A stretch of 6,676 nt of DNA from Planctomycetota bacterium (GTDB lineage Bacteria; Planctomycetota; Phycisphaerae; Sedimentisphaerales; Anaerobacaceae). Below the pieces are notes generated by a model that searched no databases, had not been told where the DNA came from, and was given only the letters and a program-made list of their open reading frames with translations. This document shows, piece after piece, positions 1-4,747 of this stretch. Positions within the stretch are counted from its first letter, which is position 1. The number at the start of each line of letters is the position of its first letter. The DNA lies in assembly GCA_017885385.1 (NCBI GenBank), contig JAFNGF010000142.1, forward strand, positions 1 to 6,676, read 5' to 3'. Both the position numbers and the translations under genes were made by a program.

Positions 1-503
1 TGGTGCTTTACAATTTGCACGCCGATGCGCTCGGCCCAGATAGTCAGCTGCTCTATCGCCGCGGCGCGGAAGGTATCGCAGGCGGCGACGATGACGTTCT
101 TTCCGTTCTGGGTCAGTATGTAGCCCAATTTTGCGATGCTGGTAGTTTTGCCCGTACCGTTCACCCCCGCAATCAGAATGACGGTCGGGCCGGTGTCGGC
201 AAGACGTAGCTGCCTGTCCTGGGCCGGCCAATAGTTCTTAATCTGTTCCTTAAGAAACGGCACGATTTGGTCGGTCGTGGCGATTTGCCTGCTGCGGTAA
301 GCTTGCCGCAGGGATGATATGAGCTTCTCGGTCGTTTCTACGCCGATGTCATCGCTTATCAGCGTTTCTTCCAGCTCGCCGAGCAGGGTTTCATCGATAT
401 TTCTACCCAGCCTTAGCACCGCCGAAAGGGAAGTGCTGATCTTGTCGCGGGTTTTTCCCAATCGGTCTTTTAGATACTCTGCTGTTTTGGCGAAGATTCC
501 CAT
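1..503 (-). CDS. ftsY: FtsY, signal recognition particle receptor GTPase (N-terminal part, cut by the window edge)
   Basis: FtsY is the membrane-associated SRP receptor. It binds the SRP GTPase Ffh and hands ribosome-nascent chains to the Sec translocon. The reverse strand reads 167 codons from an ATG at 503 with no stop before the edge. Residues 1-85 form the helical N domain. Residues 108-121 hold the P-loop (GVNGTGKTT at 113-121), and DTFRAAAIEQL at 143-153 is the SRP-GTPase motif that follows it. The later DARG and TKLD motifs, about 140 residues in the family, lie outside the window. There is no long acidic A domain: the protein starts almost directly with the N domain, as in many compact bacterial FtsY. 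The SRP-GTPase insertion motifs favour FtsY, and its N-terminal position and lack of an M-domain context argue against Ffh. The Shine-Dalgarno is poor (AAGG only a few bases from the ATG). It is divergent from dnaA. Confidence 0.95.
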   Translation of the reverse strand, partial: MGIFAKTAEYLKDRLGKTRDKISTSLSAVLRLGRNIDETLLGELEETLISDDIGVETTEKLISSLRQAYRSRQIATTDQIVPFLKEQIKNYWPAQDRQLRLADTGPTVILIAGVNGTGKTTSIAKLGYILTQNGKNVIVAACDTFRAAAIEQLTIWAERIGVQIVKH

Positions 504-512
504 AGCCTTTTT

Positions 513-547
513 CAATTGTCAATTTACAATTGGCAATTGTCAATTGC
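513..547. repeat. Five-unit tandem heptad repeat, consensus CAATTGN
   Basis: The units run without gaps: CAATTGT (513-519), CAATTTA (520-526), CAATTGG (527-533), CAATTGT (534-540) and CAATTGC (541-547). Four of the five carry the perfect palindrome CAATTG and one is degenerate. Read on the minus strand, the unit is TTGACAA-like, so a perfect -35 hexamer TTGACA recurs at the unit junctions. The array ends 9 bases before the ftsY start codon and therefore lies in its promoter or leader. Short heptad arrays of this kind can change copy number by slippage. Whether this one does is not visible from a single sequence. Confidence 0.85.
515..543 (-). promoter_or_regulatory. Possible sigma-70 promoter for ftsY inside the heptad array
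   Basis: On the minus strand a perfect TTGACA (543-538) is followed after exactly 17 bases by GACAAT (520-515), which matches four of six positions of TATAAT. Transcription from it would begin only a few bases before the ftsY ATG at 503, giving an almost leaderless mRNA. That would fit the lack of a well-placed Shine-Dalgarno. The -35 hexamer is a product of the repeat unit, so the match could be accidental. Confidence 0.3.
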
Positions 548-595
548 TTTTTGTTTGACAAGGCGGTCCGGGCTGGTTAAATTCACGGCGTCGTT

Positions 596-622
596 TGGGG
601 CGCCCGCGCAGCGGGAACCCTA
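596..622. repeat. GC-rich inverted repeat (hairpin)
   Basis: CCCGC (603-607) and GCGGG (611-615) pair across a three-base loop. After a 2x2 internal loop the stem continues with GGG (598-600) against CCC (618-620), then a G-T and a T-A pair. It lies far upstream of dnaA (start at 810) and has no T tract, so it is not an intrinsic terminator. It could be a leader structure or a protein site. The role is unknown. Confidence 0.4.
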
Positions 623-691
623 CGCCACACCAAGTCGATGTGAGACCGAGATCATTTGGTGGAGGTTCTGACCAATCACAGAACACAGCAT

Positions 692-733
692 GCTCGATTC
701 TTGTGGCTCGATTCTCGGCACTCGACGAGCATC
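692..733. repeat. CTCGA motifs at 14-bp spacing upstream of dnaA
   Basis: CTCGA begins at 693, 707 and 721, exactly 14 bp apart. The first two sit in a perfect 10-base direct repeat GCTCGATTCT (692-701 and 706-715). Inverted copies follow: CGAGCAT (726-732) is the reverse complement of ATGCTCG (690-696), and TCGAGC (732-737) that of GCTCGA (706-711). The cluster ends about 75 bases before the dnaA start codon, where a regulator might bind. It does not match DnaA boxes. Confidence 0.45.
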
Positions 734-797
734 GAGCAGCGAGGATCCACTTGCCAAAGCAGGACCTTTGTGTAAGCTAATTGCTGAAGCCTTTGAC

Positions 798-802
798 AGG
801 GA
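798..802 (+). promoter_or_regulatory. Ribosome binding site that fixes the dnaA start
   Basis: AGGGA lies seven bases before the ATG at 810. No comparable site precedes the in-frame ATG at 690. This, together with homology starting right after 810, decides the start. Confidence 0.7.
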
Positions 803-809
803 CGTTTTT

Positions 810-2141
810 ATGCCGGCTCAAGAAGTTGAAAGCATCTTCGCTGCTATACTGGACCGTGCAAAAGCGCTCGACCCGGCCAACGCGCGGAATTGGTTCGAGC
901 GGTTGACGGTTCTGCATTTCGACGGCGGGGCGCTCAGTATCGCCTGTCCGGACGAGGCAACAGCTCAGTTTTTGCGCGACAACTGCAAAACCAGTTTTAC
1001 ACGGGCCGCGCAGCAGATAACCGGGCATCTGGTCACCGTTGGTTTCAGCGCTTGCGCTGCGGGTAAAACCGCCTATCCCCGCGGGCACGGCGAGTGCGAG
1101 CTCAAGCTGCACCCCGACTACACGTTTGAGAATTTCGTCGTCGGGCCGAGCAATCGGCTTGCGCACGCCAGTTGTGTCGCAGTCAGCCAGTCGCCCGGAA
1201 ACACTTACAACCCACTTTTTCTCTACGGCAGCTCCGGCTTGGGCAAAACGCATCTCTTGCACGCCGTCTGTTATCTATCCAGGCAGAATTTTGACGGCGG
1301 CATAATCCAGCTTCTGAGCTGCGAACAATTTGTCAATCGTTTTATCAAAGCCATCGAAGAGGGAAACTTACTTGGTTTCCAGAGCCAATTTCGAACGGTC
1401 GATATGCTCGTAATCGATGACATTCAGTTCTTGCGCGAACGTGAGCAGAGCCAAGAGGAATTCTTCCACACGTTTAATGCCCTTTACAACGACGGCAAGC
1501 AGATCATTCTAAGTGCCGACAGCCCACCGGCTGAAATACCTTCTCTTGAAGCGCGTTTGATCAGCAGATTTAACTGGGGTTTGGTCGCCAGGATCGACCC
1601 TCCGAGCTATGAGACCAGAGTCGCCATAGTGCAAAAAAAAGCCCACCTTCGAGGCTTGAGCATATCACAGGAGATAGCGGAATACGTTGCCCGGCAGCTG
1701 CACGCAAATATCAGGGAGCTGGAGGGGGCTTTGACAACGATCTATGCCTTGTCTATCACTACCGGCGAACCGATCAGCATTGAGCTGGCTCAGACAGCTC
1801 TGGAAGGACAGATTCGATTAGCGGCCAGACACATAAGCATCACCGACATTGTCGAGGTGGTAACGAGGCATTTCGACATTCGGCTTGGAGATTTGCACGG
1901 CAAAAAACGCAGCCAGAGCATAGCCTTGCCGCGACAGATCTGCATGTATTTAGCGCGGAGCCTGACTGGACATAGCCTGGAAGAAATTGGCGGGCATCTG
2001 GGCGGAAGAGACCATACAACGGTGATGCACGCCTGCAGCAAAATAGGTGGGGCCAGAGAATCCGACCCGAAAATGAGGGCGCTCCTGGACGAGTTGACAA
2101 GGCAGATCACCCAAAGCCCGCAAGTTCAGCGCAAGAATTAG
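810..2141 (+). CDS. dnaA: DnaA, chromosomal replication initiator ATPase
   Basis: DnaA binds DnaA boxes at oriC and, as an ATP-bound oligomer, melts the origin and loads the helicase. The 443-aa product has the usual length and full domain order. Domain I is residues 1-75 (NWFERL matching the conserved W-F-x-x-L region) and is followed by a very short linker. The AAA+ domain starts near residue 104 (YTFENFVVGPSNRLAHA). It shows Walker A GSSGLGKTH at 140-148, Walker B MLVIDDIQFL at 199-208, sensor I LSADSPP at 234-240, the arginine-finger segment SRFNWGL at 252-258 and sensor II NIRELEGAL at 300-308. Domain IV (about 335-443) carries the DNA-binding signature GRDHTTVMHA at 399-408, with leucine where FGGRDHTT normally has phenylalanine. 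The start at 810 is preferred over 690 because of its AGGGA and because the 40 extra residues look unrelated. No dnaN follows; the next gene is convergent. Confidence 0.96.
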   Translation: MPAQEVESIFAAILDRAKALDPANARNWFERLTVLHFDGGALSIACPDEATAQFLRDNCKTSFTRAAQQITGHLVTVGFSACAAGKTAYPRGHGECELKLHPDYTFENFVVGPSNRLAHASCVAVSQSPGNTYNPLFLYGSSGLGKTHLLHAVCYLSRQNFDGGIIQLLSCEQFVNRFIKAIEEGNLLGFQSQFRTVDMLVIDDIQFLREREQSQEEFFHTFNALYNDGKQIILSADSPPAEIPSLEARLISRFNWGLVARIDPPSYETRVAIVQKKAHLRGLSISQEIAEYVARQLHANIRELEGALTTIYALSITTGEPISIELAQTALEGQIRLAARHISITDIVEVVTRHFDIRLGDLHGKKRSQSIALPRQICMYLARSLTGHSLEEIGGHLGGRDHTTVMHACSKIGGARESDPKMRALLDELTRQITQSPQVQRKN

Positions 2142-2190
2142 CAGGTATCCCGCCGAAGTTGGCTGCCGGCCTCTCTTAAAGTTTTTACGC

Positions 2191-3087
2191 CTACTTAAGC
2201 AGCCTCTTTCTCCTAAGACCAATTACACCCGCCAGACCAGAGCCTAAAAGGAGCAGAGCGGAGGGTACGGGAACAACGGGTCCGGGGACAACTCTGACAT
2301 CAAAAGATCCAGTAAGTGAGCTATAATCCGTTGGACTGTCTGGATTTAAAAAGGAAATCTTAAAGTTTTGAGTTGCCGACCAGCCTATTTCGGCAGTGTC
2401 AGATACACTAAATGACCCTATATCAAAATAATTCGTTCCTTCTGCAATATCATAAAAATAGGCACCTGATGGAGAAAAACTTCCTATCATAGGATTTGAA
2501 ATTCCCATATCTTCTATGACGACTACCATAGATGGGTCAAAAATCCCTCTAAAGATAAACCTAAAAGGAATTGTAATAAGACTCCATCCACCTTCTGCTA
2601 TTTCGATAACTGTAGGAACTTCCTCTGCAGGAGATACATTACTAATTAATCCTTCTTTCGTTACAGACAGCGTGAAACCACCAGGATATGAACCGGAAAC
2701 AGGACCTTCAAGCAACAATTCCAGCTTTATGGAATCATAGTATTTTCCAAAATATAAGGGGGTATTATTGAATACAACTTTACCAATTACCCACTCCCCC
2801 CATAAATATGGCCAAATCCTAATCTTACCTTCGGTCGGGGAAAATTCCCCAACCTTCTCCCACAATGTTTCAGCTTTTGTTATAGTTACATATTGAAAAT
2901 CCGAAATTTCATAACCCCATGCAGAACACAGTGAACTAACTGTTTTTGTGCCTGTTTTGTAAGTGCCTATTACCTCAAGGTGGTCACCAAGTTGAACGAC
3001 TGGAACAGCTATTGCTTTATTTACGAAAAGCGAGAGTGGGATACATGGGGTTGCAAGTGCGATAAAAATTATTAGTTTTATCTTCAT
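2191..3087 (-). CDS. Exported protein of unknown function with C-terminal PEP-CTERM-type sorting signal
   Basis: The 298-aa product starts with a signal peptide: KIK, a hydrophobic stretch at 5-22 and a likely cut after AIA at 25-27. It ends with a tripartite PEP-CTERM-like anchor: VPVPS at 272-276, a hydrophobic helix at 277-290 (LLLLGSGLAGVIG) and the basic tail RRKR at 292-295. Such tails are recognised and processed by exosortase (EpsH family) in the inner membrane, and the protein is then exported to the envelope or matrix. The body (28-270) is rich in beta-type sequence, aromatic residues and glycine. I recognise no catalytic motif. The start is well supported by GGAGGAG seven bases upstream. 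The gene is much AT-richer than its neighbours: 16 of 60 bases are G or C at 2401-2460, against 37 of 60 at 1081-1140 in dnaA. This hints at acquisition or a different selective history. No exosortase gene is in the window. It is convergent with dnaA (49-base gap). Confidence 0.9.
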   Translation of the reverse strand: MKIKLIIFIALATPCIPLSLFVNKAIAVPVVQLGDHLEVIGTYKTGTKTVSSLCSAWGYEISDFQYVTITKAETLWEKVGEFSPTEGKIRIWPYLWGEWVIGKVVFNNTPLYFGKYYDSIKLELLLEGPVSGSYPGGFTLSVTKEGLISNVSPAEEVPTVIEIAEGGWSLITIPFRFIFRGIFDPSMVVVIEDMGISNPMIGSFSPSGAYFYDIAEGTNYFDIGSFSVSDTAEIGWSATQNFKISFLNPDSPTDYSSLTGSFDVRVVPGPVVPVPSALLLLGSGLAGVIGLRRKRLLK

Positions 3088-3094
3088 GATATTT

Positions 3095-3101
3095 CTCCTC
3101 C
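3095..3101 (-). promoter_or_regulatory. Strong Shine-Dalgarno of the PEP-CTERM gene
   Basis: On the minus strand GGAGGAG is followed by seven bases and the ATG at 3087. This is the best ribosome binding site in the window. A stem-loop (3102-3142) begins at the very next base. Confidence 0.85.
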
Positions 3102-3142
3102 AAATTTCTACATTTTGCGCGAAGCGCGTAAATTCTAGATTT
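3102..3142 (-). repeat. Long imperfect inverted repeat directly upstream of the PEP-CTERM ribosome binding site
   Basis: GCGC (3117-3120) pairs with GCGC (3124-3127) across a GAA loop. Past a wobble pair and a one-base bulge, TTTA-type pairing continues (3112-3115 with 3130-3133). Past a small internal loop, TCTA (3107-3110, read as paired bases) meets TAGA (3136-3139), and AAA (3102-3104) meets TTT (3140-3142). About 16 pairs can form. The outer end touches the Shine-Dalgarno. If transcribed, it would form a leader stem-loop; it could also be a copy of a dispersed palindromic repeat. Confidence 0.6.
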
Positions 3143-3214
3143 CTTACTCAACTGCTGGAAGGGTGCCCCTCAACTCCCTAAACACGCCTCACTCACGTCT
3201 CACAAACACTCAAT

Positions 3215-3247
3215 TGCAGTTAGTTCTGCAGAAAAGTCAAGACTTTT
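3215..3247. repeat. Two adjacent short hairpins
   Basis: TGCAG (3215-3219) pairs with CTGCA (3226-3230) across a six-base loop. Immediately after, AAAAGTC (3232-3238) pairs with GACTTTT (3241-3247) and runs into a T-rich stretch. The second looks like a weak bidirectional terminator, but its stem is mostly A-T and it lies upstream of both flanking genes, where a terminator is not expected. It may instead be an operator-like site. Confidence 0.3.
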
Positions 3248-3361
3248 TTCCCATTTTTTCAAAATGTTTTTGACAAATCCTGCCCGTCTTGCCCAGCCAT
3301 CGCATTTTAAGCAAAAAAACGCTGGTCTGCGCAATTAAAGAACTCTACCTACCTATCTTTT

Positions 3362-3419
3362 CTATGCCGCATTTCTACGATTTGAGCGGGTAATCGGCCG
3401 ACATTTGAAGCGAGCATAG
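3362..3419 (+). other. Possible structured leader upstream of the glycosyltransferase gene
   Basis: CTATGC (3362-3367) pairs with GCATAG (3414-3419). With one bulged A the stem continues as CGC (3368-3370) against GCG (3410-3412), closing a region that contains the palindrome CGGCCG. A second small stem follows: TTTGT (3429-3433) with ACAAA (3442-3446). The element ends 51 bases before the ATG at 3471, as a 5' leader structure would. No known riboswitch core was recognised. Confidence 0.25.
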
Positions 3420-3470
3420 GTTTTGTCTTTTGTAATGGCCAACAAACGGCGATTGAAGTAATATAAGGGC

Positions 3471-4586
3471 ATGAAGGAGCAGCCGGAAGACATAGTACCG
3501 CAGGTGCCCCCGGATAAGTCTGTCCGGCCTGCCTTGATCGCGTCGGAACACACAGTGTCTGAGTATTCGACGTTTCTGGAGCACCTGTTGGTGGGGTTGG
3601 CAGATGAAGCCATACCCGTGCTTTTAGTCTGTCCGCCGGGTTGTGACGTTGATTCGGTGCTTTCCGGGTCGGCTGAAATTATCAGGCATCCGATTATCAA
3701 CCTGCCGCTGCTGGGACATCAGAACAGAAAGTGGCTTGTTGAACAGCTCTTAAAGTTTAAGCCCACTGTGCTGCACTGCCTGTGCGAAAGCAAAGCGAGC
3801 TTGACAAGACTATTAGCTGATCAATTGGGCTTGCCGTATGTGCTAATGATAAACTCACTGTGTGGGGCAGGCACACGCCTTTCTATCTCGTGGCAGCACT
3901 GTGCGAGAATCATTGTGCCGGCCAAGAGTATTGCCGATGATATTGCCAGAGCTTATCCGCGCCTTGCTGAGCGGATCGAGCAGATAAATATAGGCACGTT
4001 CGTGGAAGAGAAAACCCGGTGCTTTTCCGAGCCTTCCCACTTGACCAGTGTGCTCACGGCCCATCCTTTAGACAATGTAGCCGACTTTGAGAACTTGTTC
4101 AGCGCAGTGAGGCATTTGGCGGTTGGGGGGTACGAATTTGCGCTGGTGGTAATGGGAGAGGGCCGGGCGGAAAGACAATTACGCAAATTGTTAGCTGCGC
4201 TTGATCTGTCGCAGACGGTCACTATAGTGCCCCGGCTAAGACCCTGGCGTTCGGTTCTTGCCGCCGGCGACATTTTTATTCAGCCCCGTCCGAATGCCGC
4301 TTTTAATCCTCTGTTGCTGGAAGCGATGAGCGTGGGTTTGGCCGTCGCAGCATCCAAAGGCGGCGTCGATGATTTGATTATCGAGGATCAGACAGCTACT
4401 GTTTTTGATCCCAGTGATGAGCTTAGTATCAGGGGCAGGTTACAACAGTTGTTCGATAGGGCCGAGTTTGCACGCAAGCTCGCCAAGGGTGCCCAGAACT
4501 ACCTGCGAGCAAATCACTCAGTCAGCAATATGGTTTCGGCCACGGTGCAAGCCTATCACCAAGCGCAACAATGGTTTGGCCAGTAA
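3471..4586 (+). CDS. GT4-like glycosyltransferase (GT-B fold) with degenerate catalytic motifs
   Basis: This family transfers a sugar from a nucleotide-sugar donor, usually onto a lipid, glycan or protein acceptor at the cytoplasmic membrane. The 371-aa product has the length and two-domain plan of GT-B enzymes. The N-terminal acceptor-type domain is about 18-175, with LKFKPTVLHCLCESKAS at 94-110 in the typical 'P-D-V-V-H' position. The C-terminal donor-type domain holds FALVVMGEGRAERQLRKL at 223-240 and, at 275-300, the GT4 core ending LLLEAMSVGLAVAASKGG. The second glutamate of the EX7E motif is present (E284), but the first position is alanine (A276). The Arg...Lys pair normally found in GRLxxxKG seems to be missing around 194-206 (TAHPLDNVADF). 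It may use a different mechanism or donor, or be inactive. The start at 3471 has AAGGG only one base upstream, so it is the least certain; an in-frame GTG at 3504 is possible. Acceptor and donor cannot be inferred. Confidence 0.82.
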   Translation: MKEQPEDIVPQVPPDKSVRPALIASEHTVSEYSTFLEHLLVGLADEAIPVLLVCPPGCDVDSVLSGSAEIIRHPIINLPLLGHQNRKWLVEQLLKFKPTVLHCLCESKASLTRLLADQLGLPYVLMINSLCGAGTRLSISWQHCARIIVPAKSIADDIARAYPRLAERIEQINIGTFVEEKTRCFSEPSHLTSVLTAHPLDNVADFENLFSAVRHLAVGGYEFALVVMGEGRAERQLRKLLAALDLSQTVTIVPRLRPWRSVLAAGDIFIQPRPNAAFNPLLLEAMSVGLAVAASKGGVDDLIIEDQTATVFDPSDELSIRGRLQQLFDRAEFARKLAKGAQNYLRANHSVSNMVSATVQAYHQAQQWFGQ

Positions 4587-4734
4587 CAACCCTCTGGCAT
4601 ATTTCCTGTAACAAAATCCATAGTCACGCATCAACTTATGGTGGTGTGAGTGTTTGTAACCAGCGGTAGGGTTGAGTGTTGGCCTTATTGTCGTTGTGGA
4701 AGGCTTCGGGCTTGACGAACTCAATGAGAAAATT

Positions 4735-4740
4735 AAGGGG
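4735..4740 (+). promoter_or_regulatory. Ribosome binding site of the LRR gene
   Basis: AAGGGG lies seven bases before the ATG at 4748. It fixes that start, which also opens onto a clear signal peptide. The 161 bases between the glycosyltransferase stop and this gene show no clear terminator or promoter, so co-transcription with the glycosyltransferase is possible. Confidence 0.65.
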
Positions 4741-4747
4741 ACCGAAA

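Larger units (their letters stand above)
504..809. other. Divergent intergenic region between ftsY and dnaA
   Basis: This stretch of about 306 bases holds no credible gene. An open frame continues upstream of dnaA to an ATG at 690, but those 40 codons do not resemble DnaA. It contains the heptad repeat array (513-547), a GC-rich hairpin (596-622), 14-bp-spaced CTCGA repeats (692-733) and the dnaA ribosome binding site. I found no match to the DnaA box TTATNCACA on either strand by eye, so it does not look like a classical oriC. Its AT-rich part is confined to the heptad repeats. Confidence 0.7.
3088..3470. other. AT-rich divergent intergenic region between the PEP-CTERM gene and the glycosyltransferase gene
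   Basis: No convincing gene is present: overlapping minus-strand frames reaching into the glycosyltransferase show no recognisable protein features. The region should carry the promoters of both flanking genes. It holds a strong ribosome binding site, three groups of inverted repeats (3102-3142, 3215-3247, 3362-3419) and an isolated TTGACA at 3270-3275 without a convincing -10 at 17 bases. Homopolymeric T and A runs dominate 3240-3320. Confidence 0.6.

Noticed and set aside
513..547. CRISPR-like array
   Set aside because: The units are 7 bp and contiguous, with no spacers.
319..558. Plus-strand frame across ftsY and the heptad repeats
   Set aside because: It is antisense to ftsY, low in complexity (serine-rich), and its end is merely the translated CAATTG repeats.
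690..809. Longer dnaA beginning at the ATG at 690
   Set aside because: The 40 additional residues show no DnaA similarity, overlap the 14-bp repeat cluster and lack a ribosome binding site; the ATG at 810 has AGGGA at the right distance.
504..809. oriC next to dnaA
   Set aside because: No DnaA box and no extended AT-rich unwinding region were visible; only the 35-bp heptad array is AT-rich.
777..1262. Minus-strand 161-codon frame inside dnaA
   Set aside because: It lies antisense to a clearly conserved dnaA and has no recognisable features of its own.
3232..3255. Intrinsic terminator
   Set aside because: The stem is almost all A-T with a two-base loop and lies upstream of both divergent genes, where a terminator would have no transcript to end.
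3362..3700. Minus-strand 112-codon frame overlapping the start of the glycosyltransferase
   Set aside because: It overlaps a well-supported gene and shows no domain, signal peptide or good ribosome binding site.
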